Of a DNA stretch of 42,114 bases, positions 9,507 through 17,075 are shown piece by piece. The notes beneath the pieces are model-generated. The model ran no database searches. It was not told the DNA's origin and was given only the letters and a program-made list of their open reading frames with translations. The DNA comes from Flavonifractor avistercoris (lineage in GTDB: Bacteria > Bacillota > Clostridia > Oscillospirales > Oscillospiraceae), in NCBI GenBank assembly GCA_019119085.1, contig DWXT01000177.1:1-42114 (forward strand). Reading direction: 5' to 3'. The stretch's first letter is position 1. Each line of letters opens with the position of its first letter. The position numbers and the translations under genes are program-made.

Positions 9507-9962
9507 ATGCTGGAAGAGAAATTTGAAATCGTGTATACCAAATTCAAGCTGCACTTCTATCAGGAGATCTTCGCCCGCTTTCAGAACCGGGAGGCCAGCC
9601 TGACCACCGTGGAGACCTTCGCCATGGAGACCATCCAGGCCCTGGGCTCCCCCACCGTCAACGAGTTCGCCTCCTTCATGAAGATCTCCCCGCCCAATGC
9701 GGCCTACAAGATCAACAGCCTCATCCGAAAGGGCTACATCCAGAAGATCCAGTCGGAGCACGACAAGCGGGAGTACCACCTCCAGGTCACCCAGAAGTAC
9801 AAGGACTATTACAACATCAGCAACGACTATGTCCATATGGTGACCGAGCGCATCCGGGAGCGCTTCTCCCCCGAGGAGTGCGCCAAGCTGGAGGAGATGC
9901 TGGCCATCGTGGATCAGGAGCTGATGCCCGAGGTGGATCTGGGCCAGGCGGAGACGACCTGA
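9507..9962 (+). CDS. MarR-family regulator, FabT-like by position
   Basis: 151 aa. It has a winged-helix layout: N-terminal helix, recognition region TVNEFASFMKISPPNAAYKI (about residues 51-70), wing YIQKIQSEHDKREYHLQVT (about 76-94) and a C-terminal dimerisation helix. The wing motif with D-K-R is typical of MarR proteins. It is the last gene of the fatty-acid operon; in streptococci the MarR protein FabT controls the fab genes, so a similar feedback role is a reasonable inference. ATG9507 follows GGAGG (9496-9500). I could not pick out an operator. Confidence 0.85.
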   Translation: MLEEKFEIVYTKFKLHFYQEIFARFQNREASLTTVETFAMETIQALGSPTVNEFASFMKISPPNAAYKINSLIRKGYIQKIQSEHDKREYHLQVTQKYKDYYNISNDYVHMVTERIRERFSPEECAKLEEMLAIVDQELMPEVDLGQAETT

Positions 9963-9964
9963 GC

Positions 9965-10008
9965 GCAAAAAAAGAGATGCGGATTTTCATCCGCATCTCT
10001 TTTTTTGC
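9965..10008. terminator. Strong bidirectional terminator ending the fab operon
   Basis: A perfect 20-bp stem (9965-9984 with 9989-10008) has a TTTC loop, an A-run on the left arm and a T-run on the right. The symmetry lets it stop both the + strand fab operon and the converging - strand glycosyltransferase gene. Confidence 0.95.
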
Positions 10009-10023
10009 TGTCCCGAGACGCCG

Positions 10024-11226
10024 TCATGGGAGGTGCGGGCGGGCCACGCCGCTCCGCCGGGCGATCACGCCCTCGATGTGCTCCGCCGCCCGCAGGGCCC
10101 CTCCGGCGGCCCGGAAGCCGGCGGCCAGGGGCTCTATGGCCCGGCAGTAGTCCGCCCGGCGGGACAGCACCTGCTCCACCGCGGCCCGGATGGTCGTCGG
10201 GCCTGAGCGCTTCAGCAGGAGCCCCGCCCCCAGCTCCGCGGCCCGGCGGGCCACCATGCGCTCCTCCGACTGCTGGGGGGAGAGCACCATGGGCACCCCC
10301 TGCCAGATGCTCTCGCTGACGCTGTTCATGCCGCAGTGGGTCACAAACAGGTGGGCGGCCTGGAGCACCCGGAGCTGATCCACCCGGGCCTCCGCCCGCA
10401 CGTTGGGGGACAGGGCCCCCAGCGCCGCCGCCTGCTCCCCGCTCCCCACCGACATCAGCACGTCCCAGGGGCCGCCCCCCAGGGCCTCCGCGCAGTTCCG
10501 GTAAAAGCGGGCGTTCCGGTTCATCACCGTGCCCAGGGACACATAGATGAGGGGCCGGTTCCCCCGCTCCGCCGGGGCGGGGAGCTCCGGCAGGACGGGC
10601 CCCACAAAGGCCACCCGCTCCCCAAATCGCTCCCCGCCGGGCTGGAAGGCCCGGGAGGTATAGACAATGGTGTCGGTGGAGCTGTCGTTCTGGATCAGAT
10701 CCGTCAGCTTTTCCGCCCGGTAGCCGTGGGCCCGCAGCAGGGCCATCTTTTTCCCGATCCTGGGCACACCCGCCAGGGTGCGGAGCAGCTCCCCGGGGCG
10801 GGGGCGCATCCCCCTGGCGGTCACCTGGTCAAAGGCAAAGGTGGTGGTGGAGCACACCAGAGGGATCCCCAGCCGTTCGGCGTACAGCTTGCCCCAGATG
10901 CACAGGGAGTCGGCCACGATGCAGTGGGGCCGGAACGCCGCCAGCTCCCCCAGCACCTGCTCCTCCATGGCCGCCGTCACATCCACCACCATGCCGATCA
11001 GGCTGGCGAAGTCCCGGCCGATGCGCCGCTCCACGTCCCGGGGCGCCGGGGGCAGATAGGAATCACAGGGCACAAACTCCGCCCCCGCGTCCTCCAGCCT
11101 GGCCCGGAACTCCTCAAAGGAGTAGTAGCGTACCCGGTGGCCCCGTGCCGCCAGGGTGCGCACCACCTCCACCGTGGGGTTGGTGTGGCCGTGGGCTGGG
11201 ATGGAGAAAAAGGCGATCCGGCTCAT
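10024..11226 (-). CDS. Macrolide-type (GT1, MGT-like) glycosyltransferase
   Basis: 400 aa. The N-terminus RIAFFSIPAHGHTNPTVEVV is the typical acceptor-domain start of GT1/UGT-like enzymes, with His12 at the usual catalytic-base position. The C-terminal nucleotide-sugar region reads VTHCGMNSVSESIWQGVPMV, followed by SPQQSEERMVARRAAELGAG, a close fit to MGT-family macrolide glycosyltransferases. Related enzymes glucosylate macrolides or other small hydrophobic acceptors; the acceptor here cannot be told from sequence. It is a single-gene unit with its own promoter (11266-11294), a GGAGG site, and the shared terminator at 9965-10008. Confidence 0.85.
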   Translation of the reverse strand: MSRIAFFSIPAHGHTNPTVEVVRTLAARGHRVRYYSFEEFRARLEDAGAEFVPCDSYLPPAPRDVERRIGRDFASLIGMVVDVTAAMEEQVLGELAAFRPHCIVADSLCIWGKLYAERLGIPLVCSTTTFAFDQVTARGMRPRPGELLRTLAGVPRIGKKMALLRAHGYRAEKLTDLIQNDSSTDTIVYTSRAFQPGGERFGERVAFVGPVLPELPAPAERGNRPLIYVSLGTVMNRNARFYRNCAEALGGGPWDVLMSVGSGEQAAALGALSPNVRAEARVDQLRVLQAAHLFVTHCGMNSVSESIWQGVPMVLSPQQSEERMVARRAAELGAGLLLKRSGPTTIRAAVEQVLSRRADYCRAIEPLAAGFRAAGGALRAAEHIEGVIARRSGVARPHLP

Positions 11227-11265
11227 GGTATCTCCTCCATAGTATTATTAGTATTACTTTTCTTA

Positions 11266-11294
11266 CTTATATCACTTCCAGTCTCTCTTGTCAA
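11266..11294 (-). promoter_or_regulatory. Sigma-A-type promoter of the glycosyltransferase gene
   Basis: On the - strand: TTGACA (11294-11289), 17-nt spacer, TATAAG (11271-11266). It lies about 40 nt before the start codon and just after the AbrB-gene terminator. Confidence 0.8.
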
Positions 11295-11297
11295 GCC

Positions 11298-11324
11298 AAA
11301 AAAAGCCGCGCCCTCGGCGCGGCT
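11298..11324 (-). terminator. Terminator of the AbrB-type gene
   Basis: On the - strand a 9-bp stem (AGCCGCGCC / GGCGCGGCT) with a 3-nt loop is followed by a run of T (11304-11298). Confidence 0.9.
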
Positions 11325-11339
11325 TCTGGTTTCTTTCCT

Positions 11340-11558
11340 CTACCCCTCTCCCCCGGAGAACACCTCGGCAAAGATGGGGTCGGCCTTCTCAAAGGTCTGG
11401 AGGGCAATGCCCCGGTTCACATCCGCCAGCAACAGCAGGGTGTCGCCGGGCTGAATGCCGAACAGCTCTCTGGCCTCCTTGGGAATCACGATCTGCCCCT
11501 TGGGGCCCACCTTGACGGAGGCCAGGTACTTCCCCTCCGGCGCGGCCATTTTTTCCAT
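11340..11558 (-). CDS. AbrB/SpoVT-type DNA-binding protein
   Basis: 72 aa from the ATG at 11558. It carries an AbrB/MazE-type swapped-hairpin domain: SVKVGPKGQIVIPKEARELF followed by GIQPGDTLLLLAD (residues about 15-46). Such proteins bind DNA as dimers and often act as transition-state regulators. The longer frame to 11621 includes upstream leader sequence; GGAGGG at 11565-11570 fits the shorter start. It has its own promoter (11600-11628) and terminator, between sigE and the glycosyltransferase. Target genes are unknown; no linked toxin is seen, so an antitoxin role is unlikely. Confidence 0.85.
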   Translation of the reverse strand: MEKMAAPEGKYLASVKVGPKGQIVIPKEARELFGIQPGDTLLLLADVNRGIALQTFEKADPIFAEVFSGGEG

Positions 11559-11599
11559 CCGAATCCCTCCTGTATGGATTACATTTCTCTCTAATGGGA

Positions 11600-11628
11600 A
11601 TCGTAGCCCATTTCCAACCATTTGTCAA
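11600..11628 (-). promoter_or_regulatory. Sigma-A-type promoter of the AbrB-type gene
   Basis: On the - strand: TTGACA (11628-11623), 17-nt spacer, TACGAT (11605-11600). It starts 10 nt beyond the sigE stop codon, so the AbrB-type gene can be transcribed separately from sigE. Confidence 0.75.
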
Positions 11629-11637
11629 CAGCGGGAC

Positions 11638-12360
11638 TCACAGCATCTTCAGGATCTCCCGCTTCAGGCGGTTGATGATGCGCTTCTCCAGCCGGGAGAT
11701 GTAGGACTGGGAGATGCCCAGCTGGTCGGCCACCTCCTTCTGGGTGCGCTCAGGCCGGCCGTCCAGGCCGAAGCGCATGGTGATGATCCGCCGCTCCCGC
11801 TCCTCCAGCTTCTCCAGGGCGTCGGAGAGGAGCTGGCGATCCACGTCGGCCTCGATGGGCTTCATGACCACATCCCCCTCGGTGCCCAGGATGTCGGACA
11901 GGAGCAGCTCGTTGCCGTCCCAGTCGGTGTTCAGCGGCTCGTCAAAGGACACCTCGCTCTTCAGGTTGGCGGTCTTGCGCAGGTGCATGAGGATCTCGTT
12001 CTCGATGCACCGGGAGGCGTAGGTGGCCAGCTTGATGTTTTTGGCGGGCTGATAGGTGTTGATGGCCTTGATGAGCCCGATGGTGCCGATGGAGATAAGA
12101 TCCTCGATGCCCACGCCGGTGTTCTCAAACCGGCGGGCGATGTACACCACCAGGCGGAGGTTGCGCTCGATGAGCTGGCTCTTCACCCCCTCGTCTCCCC
12201 CGTCCAGCCGGGCGATCAGCTCCGCCTCCTCATCCTTGGAGAGAGGGGGCGGCAGGGTGTCGCTCCCCCCGATGTACATGATCTTGCCCGGCAGCCTGAG
12301 CCCCAGCCGGACCAGGATCCGCTGCAGCGCCGCATACCACCGCAGTTTCCAGCTCTTCAT
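11638..12360 (-). CDS. sigE: Sporulation sigma factor E (mother cell)
   Basis: 240 aa, the Bacillus SigE length. It directs RNA polymerase to early mother-cell genes during sporulation. Region 2 reads NLRLVVYIARRFENTG, then IEDLISIGTIGLIKAIN and KLATYASRCIENEILM; region 4 ends with the HTH QKEVADQLGISQSYISRLEK. The segment SEVSFDEPLNTDWDGNELLL is nearly identical to that of known SigE proteins. A hydrophobic N-terminal extension of about 25-30 residues matches the membrane-binding pro-sequence removed by SpoIIGA. The processing protease gene lies 27 nt upstream. Confidence 0.96.
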   Translation of the reverse strand: MKSWKLRWYAALQRILVRLGLRLPGKIMYIGGSDTLPPPLSKDEEAELIARLDGGDEGVKSQLIERNLRLVVYIARRFENTGVGIEDLISIGTIGLIKAINTYQPAKNIKLATYASRCIENEILMHLRKTANLKSEVSFDEPLNTDWDGNELLLSDILGTEGDVVMKPIEADVDRQLLSDALEKLEERERRIITMRFGLDGRPERTQKEVADQLGISQSYISRLEKRIINRLKREILKML

Positions 12361-12387
12361 ATCCGCACCCCCGCACTCCGTGTTTAT

Positions 12388-13245
12388 TTATGTACCAATC
12401 AGCGCGCTGTAGCCGCCCCCGTCGGTGAGGGGGGTGGGCGACAGGGCCAGCAGCAGCCGTCCGTAGTCCTCCGTGCCCACCTTCGCCCCGTCCAGCCGCA
12501 GGGCCAGCAGCATGCCGCACTCCACCCCCACCGCCCGGTAGGGCAGCAGGCGGCACCGCCCCTGCCACCCCTGGCGGCCCAGCCGCTCCAGGGCGTCCAC
12601 CGGGCGGCGCAGCTCCTCCCCCGACGGGGCCTGCCCAGCGGGGAAAAGCCCGGCCACCTTCTCCCCCTCCGCCACCATCACCGGCCGGCCGGTGGCCGGG
12701 TCGGTGAGGGTGTTGCCCGTGTCCACCAGGGCGGTGAGGGCCACCCGCCGCCCCTCCAGGGTGAGCAGGACGGGCGCCAGCTCCCGCCGGGCGGCGGTGT
12801 GCCTGGCCGTCCGCTGGAGCACCAGGGTGATGAGCACGTAACACCCCGCCGCCGACAGGAGGATGAGCCGCAGATCCATGGCGGAGTACAGAATCCCGCT
12901 GCGCAGGGTGAGCCCCTGGCCGCCCAGCAGCTGGAGGGCGAAAATCCCGCCCCCAAAGGCGGCGGACACGGCGAAGAATACCAGCCCCACCCGCAGCAGG
13001 TGCCGGCTCCGGCCGTAGCCCGCCAGCAGAGCCAGCACCGCCGCCGCCAGCTTGCACAGGGGGTGAAGGAGGAAGCCCATCCCCGGCAGGAAGGCGGCGG
13101 CGGCGTAGCCCGCGCCCACGGCGGCGCCCAGGGCCAGCCAGCCCCGGCGGAGCACCTCGCCGCACAGCCGTCCGGCGGCCAGCAGCAGCAGGTAGTCCAC
13201 CACGAAGTTCAGCAGGAACAGCTCATCCAGATAGATCACCGTCAT
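12388..13245 (-). CDS. spoIIGA: Sigma-E processing peptidase SpoIIGA
   Basis: 285 aa from the ATG at 13245. A membrane aspartic protease that cleaves pro-sigma-E after a signal from the forespore. The N-terminal half is hydrophobic with about five membrane segments (starts TVIYLDELFLLNFVVDYLLL). The C-terminal half carries the catalytic loop ALVDTGNTLTDP with Asp175. The longer frame to 13275 adds ten residues that do not resemble the family, and GGAGGGGG before 13245 supports the shorter start. The operon order spoIIGA-sigE matches Bacillus, but sigG does not follow. Confidence 0.93.
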   Translation of the reverse strand: MTVIYLDELFLLNFVVDYLLLLAAGRLCGEVLRRGWLALGAAVGAGYAAAAFLPGMGFLLHPLCKLAAAVLALLAGYGRSRHLLRVGLVFFAVSAAFGGGIFALQLLGGQGLTLRSGILYSAMDLRLILLSAAGCYVLITLVLQRTARHTAARRELAPVLLTLEGRRVALTALVDTGNTLTDPATGRPVMVAEGEKVAGLFPAGQAPSGEELRRPVDALERLGRQGWQGRCRLLPYRAVGVECGMLLALRLDGAKVGTEDYGRLLLALSPTPLTDGGGYSALIGT

Positions 13246-13280
13246 CCCGCTTCCCCCTCCCGGCCGGCCCGCCACGTCCC

Positions 13281-13304
13281 ATTATAGAGGCCCCCGTCCA
13301 CAAA
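13281..13304 (-). promoter_or_regulatory. Possible spoIIGA promoter (-10 only, weak Spo0A-like box)
   Basis: On the - strand TATAAT (13286-13281) lies 35 nt before the spoIIGA start, but no good -35 is found at 16-18 nt. The segment TTTGTGGAC (13304-13296) is a 7/9 match to the Spo0A box. In Bacillus the spoIIG promoter also lacks a normally spaced -35 and depends on Spo0A, but the box spacing here differs from that promoter. Suggestive only. Confidence 0.3.
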
Positions 13305-13328
13305 AAAGGTCAGATCCGGGACAGGGCA

Positions 13329-13369
13329 AAAAAGAAGCTGACAGGCATTTTGCCTGTCAGCTTCTTTTT
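13329..13369 (-). terminator. Terminator of the hisC-radical SAM-DsrE operon
   Basis: A 19-bp perfect stem (13329-13347 with 13351-13369) with a TTT loop ends in T on the - strand. It begins 10 nt beyond the stop of the DsrE-type gene. The A/T-rich ends make it usable in both directions. Confidence 0.92.
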
Positions 13370-13379
13370 GTGAGCTCCG

Positions 13380-13721
13380 TTAAACGGTGAGCAGGGGCGC
13401 CCTGGCTTTCAGCAGCTCGGTGAGGGGCGGGCCCCAGGAGATGACCTCCAGCCCCATGTCCCGCAGCTCCTCCTCCACGCCCAGCTCCCGGGCGCAGGTG
13501 ATGCAGGCGGAGAACTTCACCCCCTGATCCATGGCCAGCTGGACGCGCTCTTTCACCCCGGCGTCCCGGGCGGCCAGGCGGGCGGTCTCCCCCCAGAGGA
13601 TCACCGTCACCCGCTCCCACCAGCCCCGCACCAGGCTGTTCACCGCATACATCATGACCATCTTGTCGAACACCACCGGGTCGGCGTTTGTCCACAGGAT
13701 GTGCAGATGGTTGTCGTCCAT
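13380..13721 (-). CDS. DsrE/DsrF-like family protein
   Basis: 113 aa. The start HLHILWTNADPVVFDKMVMM and the ILWGETARLAARDAGVKERV stretch fit the DsrE/F Rossmann-like fold found in sulfur-relay proteins. Two cysteines occur in KFSACITCARELGV (about residues 70-83), where sulfur carriers of this fold often have a reactive Cys. Many DsrE-fold proteins have no known role, so sulfur transfer is only a possibility. It is the last gene of the operon, 18 nt after the radical SAM gene and followed by a strong terminator. Confidence 0.75.
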   Translation of the reverse strand: MDDNHLHILWTNADPVVFDKMVMMYAVNSLVRGWWERVTVILWGETARLAARDAGVKERVQLAMDQGVKFSACITCARELGVEEELRDMGLEVISWGPPLTELLKARAPLLTV

Positions 13722-13739
13722 GTTCCTCTTCCTTTCCTC

Positions 13740-14612
13740 TTACAGGCCCCGCCATTGCTCGGCCCGCACGCCCCGCTCCCCCGCCAGGGCCTGGTCGATC
13801 AGGGTCAGCAGCCGCCCCCTGTCCTCGGGCAGGCCGCCCTTCAACGGCAGGTAGTTGGAGGCGTGGTCGCTGGTGAAGTGGAGGGGATTGACCTCCAGAT
13901 GCTCCAGCAGCAGCCGGGTCTCCTCCAGGGCCTCCCGAGCGGTGAGGAGCTGAAACTCCCCCCGCTCCACCGCCCGGCCCAGCACGGTGCCCCGCTCGGG
14001 GATATAGGTCAGGGCGGACAGGTGGCGGGGCCCCATGGCGTTGATCATGGCCGCCGTGTCCAGGGCGTGGGCCCGGGAGGCCGCCCCCGGCCCGGCCAGG
14101 CCGATGAGCACCATCACCCACACATCGAAGCCGGCGGCCACCAGGCGGCGGCCCGCCTCCAGCATGCCCGCGGCGTCCACGCCCTTGCGCACCGCCTTCA
14201 GCACCGTGTCGCTGCCGCTCTCCACCCCCAGGTAGAGCCGGGCCAGCCCCGCCTCCCGCAGGGCCTTCAGCTCCCCGTCCGTCCTGGCCAGGGTGCTCAC
14301 CGGCCCGGCGTAGGCGTTGACCCGCTCCAGAGAGGGGAAGGTCTCATAGAGCTTTTTCAGCACCGCAAGAAGATCGGCGGTATCCATGGCCACCGCGTCC
14401 CCGTCGCAGAGGAACACCCGGTTCACATCCCCGTAGGCCGCCTTCGCCAGGGCAATGTCCTCGAAGATCTCCTCCAGGGGGCGCACCCGGTAGCGCTTGT
14501 CCTTATACATGCCGCAGAAGGTGCAGGCGTTGTGGGAGCAGCCCACCGTGACCTGGAGCAGGTAGCTTTTCCACTCCCCCGGCGGGCGGTAGATGTTCCC
14601 CTCGTATCTCAC
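13740..14612 (-). CDS. Radical SAM protein of unknown substrate
   Basis: 290 aa from the GTG at 14612. The iron-sulfur cluster motif is Cys25-x4-Cys30-x2-Cys33 in VGCSHNACTFCGMYKDK, so the first spacing is one residue longer than the classical CX3CX2C. I recognise the same SHN-CTFC-MYKDK pattern from a group of Firmicutes radical SAM proteins, so it appears to be a group feature rather than a defect. A TIM-barrel core follows (YLGVESGSDTVLKAVRKG). GTG overlaps the hisC stop by 4 nt (GTGA), with GGAGGAG upstream; earlier in-frame starts lie inside hisC. The reaction is unknown. Confidence 0.8.
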   Translation of the reverse strand: MRYEGNIYRPPGEWKSYLLQVTVGCSHNACTFCGMYKDKRYRVRPLEEIFEDIALAKAAYGDVNRVFLCDGDAVAMDTADLLAVLKKLYETFPSLERVNAYAGPVSTLARTDGELKALREAGLARLYLGVESGSDTVLKAVRKGVDAAGMLEAGRRLVAAGFDVWVMVLIGLAGPGAASRAHALDTAAMINAMGPRHLSALTYIPERGTVLGRAVERGEFQLLTAREALEETRLLLEHLEVNPLHFTSDHASNYLPLKGGLPEDRGRLLTLIDQALAGERGVRAEQWRGL

Positions 14613-15667
14613 GGCACCAGCTCCTCCAGGGCGCTCAGCAGGGCGTCCATCTCCCCGTCGGTGCCCACGGTGATGCGCAGGTGGTTGGAGATGCGGGGCC
14701 TGTCCCACCACCGCACCAGGATTCCCCGGGCCCGCAGGCCGTCCAGCAGGGTCTTGGCCGCCACCGCCGGATGGGAGACAAAGAGGAAGTTGGCCGCCGA
14801 GTCCGCCACCTGGAAGCCCATGGCCCGCAGGGCCGCCGTTGTCCGCGCCCGGGTGGCTATGATCTTCTCCGCCGTCTGGCGCAGATAGTCCGGCTCCGAC
14901 AGGGCCCCCGCCGCCCCGGCCAGGGCCAGCCGATCCAGAGTGTAGGAGTTGAAGGAGTTCTTCACGCTGTGTAGGGCGGCGATCAGGTTCCCGTCCGCCA
15001 GGGCGTACCCCACCCGCAGGCCCGCCAGGGCGCGGGACTTGGACATGGTCTGCACCACCACCAGGTTGGGGTACTCCCCCACCAGCTCCGCGGCGGAGGC
15101 GGCCCCGAAGTCCACATAGGCCTCGTCCACCAGCACCACAGACTGGGGATTCCCCTCCAGCAGGGCGCGGACGGCGTCCAGGCCCACCGCCTGTCCGGTG
15201 GGGGCGTTGGGGTTGGCGATCACCACGCCGCCGTTCCCGCCCAGGAGGGGCTCCAGCGGCAGGGAGAAGTCGTCGTTCAGGGGCACCTCCCGGTAGTCCA
15301 GGCCGTACAGCTGGGCGAACACCGGGTAGAAGCTGTAGGTCACGTCGGGAAAGAGGATCTCCCGCCCCGGGTCAAAAAAGGCCTGGAAGCACAGGGCCAG
15401 CACCTCGTCGGAGCCGTTGCCCACAAACACGTTTTCCGGCCGCAGGCCGTAGGTCTCCGCCAGGTCCTGCCGCAGGGCGCCGCACTCCGGGTCGGGATAG
15501 AGCCGCAGAGCGCCGTCCGCCGCCGCCCGGATGGCCGCCAGGGCCGCCGGCGCGGGGGGATAGGGGTTCTCGTTGGTGTTGAGCTTGATAAAGGTCTGGC
15601 CCTGGGGCTGCTCCCCCGGCACATAGGGGGTCAGGCTCCTGGCCCGCGCGCTCCAAAATTCCTTCAT
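14609..15667 (-). CDS. hisC: Histidinol-phosphate aminotransferase
   Basis: 352 aa from the ATG at 15667. A class I/II PLP aminotransferase that makes histidinol phosphate from imidazole-acetol phosphate. Motifs are LNTNENPYPP at the N-terminus, ANPNAPTGQ, VLVDEAYVDF and the PLP lysine Lys210 in TMSKSRALAGLRVGYA. It is isolated from other his genes, so it might also serve aromatic amino acids or be a related phosphate-linked aminotransferase. The start overlaps the DUF951 stop (ATGA) and the stop overlaps the radical SAM start. Confidence 0.88.
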   Translation of the reverse strand: MKEFWSARARSLTPYVPGEQPQGQTFIKLNTNENPYPPAPAALAAIRAAADGALRLYPDPECGALRQDLAETYGLRPENVFVGNGSDEVLALCFQAFFDPGREILFPDVTYSFYPVFAQLYGLDYREVPLNDDFSLPLEPLLGGNGGVVIANPNAPTGQAVGLDAVRALLEGNPQSVVLVDEAYVDFGAASAAELVGEYPNLVVVQTMSKSRALAGLRVGYALADGNLIAALHSVKNSFNSYTLDRLALAGAAGALSEPDYLRQTAEKIIATRARTTAALRAMGFQVADSAANFLFVSHPAVAAKTLLDGLRARGILVRWWDRPRISNHLRITVGTDGEMDALLSALEELVP

Positions 15668-15855
15668 TCCGTCCCCTCCTCCCGCAGAATCTTCCGGATG
15701 CTCTTTTCCGCCTTGCTCCGGGGCAGCATGACCTCGTGGCCGCAGCCCTCGCAGCGCAGGCGGAAGTCCATGCCCACCCGCAGCACCAGCCACCGCCGGC
15801 TGCCGCAGGGGTGCTCCTTTTTCAGTTCCAGTACATCGCCCACGTGAATGTCCAC
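15664..15855 (-). CDS. DUF951 family protein
   Basis: 63 aa. The start MDIHVGDVLELKKEHPCGS, the middle WLVLRVGMDFRLRCEGCGHE and the ending with conserved basic residues fit the DUF951 family of small Firmicutes proteins. Cys17, Cys35 and Cys38 (CEGC) could bind a metal. The function is unknown; in other Firmicutes it often sits near chromosome-partition or translation genes. It is the first gene of this operon, read from a perfect consensus promoter, and overlaps hisC by ATGA. Confidence 0.85.
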   Translation of the reverse strand: MDIHVGDVLELKKEHPCGSRRWLVLRVGMDFRLRCEGCGHEVMLPRSKAEKSIRKILREEGTE

Positions 15856-15924
15856 GCGCCGCGCCCCCTTCTCTCCGCGCGGCCGGGCCGCGCGCTTTAT
15901 TTGTGTAAAGCATCAGATGTCTAT

Positions 15925-15953
15925 ATTATAAATTCCCGCTCCGCCCCTGTCAA
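15925..15953 (-). promoter_or_regulatory. Consensus sigma-A promoter of the DUF951-hisC operon
   Basis: On the - strand: TTGACA (15953-15948), exactly 17 nt, TATAAT (15930-15925). Both hexamers are perfect. The leader to the DUF951 start is about 60-70 nt and holds a GC-rich palindrome (GCGCGCGGCC-type, about 15874-15893). Confidence 0.92.
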
Positions 15954-16026
15954 TTCAACCGGAGGGGGCGCATATAGTGGTTGGGTAAGAAAAAAGCGCC
16001 TGGAGCCGAGAAAGGATTTGGTCATA

Positions 16027-16959
16027 TTGACGAGCCGCTATCCGCCCGAGGGGCGTCTGCTGCATACACCGGAAAACGAGGCCGCCTGCGCCTCCGCCGG
16101 CACACTCCGCCGGGCCATGGAGGAGAAAACCGTCCTGGAGGGGGTGGCCCAGCTGTGCGACGAGGGCCACAATCTGCTGGTGTCCGTGGGGCCCTTCACC
16201 GGGGTGATCCCCCGGGAGGAGGCCGCCCTGGGCATCGCCGAGGGCACCACCCGGGAGATCGCCATCCTCTCCCGGGTGGGCAGGCCGGTGTGCTTCACGG
16301 TGGAGGCCCTGGAAGAGGAAAACGGCGCCCTCCGCCCCCGGCTCTCCCGCCGCCGGGCCCAGCGGGCCGCCCTGGACGCCATGCTGGCCGGGCTGCGCCC
16401 CGGCATGGTCATCCCCGCCGTGGTCACCCACCTGGAGCCCTTCGGCGCCTTTGTGGACATCGGCTGCGGGGTGCCCTCCCTGATCGGCATTGAGAACATC
16501 TCGGTCTCCCGCATCCCCCACCCGGGCCAGCGGTTCCGGGTGGGGCAGGCCGTCTATGCCGCGGTGCTGGATCTGGATCCCCGGGCGGAGCGCATCTACC
16601 TGACCCACCGGGAGCTGCTGGGCACCTGGGCGGAGAACGCCGCCCGGTTCCAGCCGGGCATGACGGTGCCGGGCATCGTCCGGGGCGTCAAGGACTACGG
16701 GGCCTTTGTGGAGCTCACCCCCAACCTGTCCGGCCTGGCGGAGCGGAAGGCGGGCCTGGCGGAGGGGCAGCGGGTTTCCGTGTACATCAAGGCCATCCTG
16801 CCCGAGCGGATGAAGATCAAGCTGCTTGCCATCGACACCCTGCCGCCCCTGGACGCCCCCGCCCCGCTGGAGTATTTTATCACCCAAGGCCGGCTGGAGA
16901 AGTGGAAGTACGCCCCGCCGGGCTGCGTCAAGGTGGGGGCGGAGACCATTTTCGCCTGA
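16027..16959 (+). CDS. S1-domain RNA-binding protein
   Basis: 310 aa from a TTG at 16027. Two clear S1 repeats: residues about 124-195 (LRPGMVIPAVVTHLEPFGAF) and 207-270 (FQPGMTVPGIVRGVKDYGAF). A more divergent S1-like segment at about 37-65 includes GPFTGVIPREE. This is the shortened ribosomal-protein-S1-like protein found in many Clostridia and presumably binds RNA or ribosomes. The frame is open upstream to 15736, but that part overlaps the divergent promoter; AAAGGA at 16011-16016 fits TTG16027. The start is less certain than the family. Confidence 0.8.
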   Translation: MTSRYPPEGRLLHTPENEAACASAGTLRRAMEEKTVLEGVAQLCDEGHNLLVSVGPFTGVIPREEAALGIAEGTTREIAILSRVGRPVCFTVEALEEENGALRPRLSRRRAQRAALDAMLAGLRPGMVIPAVVTHLEPFGAFVDIGCGVPSLIGIENISVSRIPHPGQRFRVGQAVYAAVLDLDPRAERIYLTHRELLGTWAENAARFQPGMTVPGIVRGVKDYGAFVELTPNLSGLAERKAGLAEGQRVSVYIKAILPERMKIKLLAIDTLPPLDAPAPLEYFITQGRLEKWKYAPPGCVKVGAETIFA

Positions 16960-16988
16960 GAAGGGCCCGGGAGTGCGCTTTTCCGGAC

Positions 16989-17017
16989 TTGCGGTTTTAT
17001 TTCGGAGTCGGTATAAT
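16989..17017 (+). promoter_or_regulatory. Promoter of the AIM24-family gene
   Basis: TTGCGG (16989-16994), 17-nt spacer, perfect TATAAT (17012-17017), about 58 nt before ATG17076. Confidence 0.75.
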
Positions 17018-17075
17018 AGAGGCAGCACAGCGCATACCCCAGACTGAAACAACAGATTTTTGGAGGTGCTGTCCC

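Noticed and set aside
9102..9962. 286-codon frame covering fabZ in another frame and the MarR gene
   Set aside because: The upstream part is out of frame with fabZ and has shadow composition; ATG9507 with GGAGG gives a normal MarR protein.
13740..14612. CX4CX2C taken as a broken radical SAM motif
   Set aside because: The surrounding SHN-CTFC-MYKDK pattern looks like a conserved group feature, so a one-residue longer spacing is more likely natural than a mutation.
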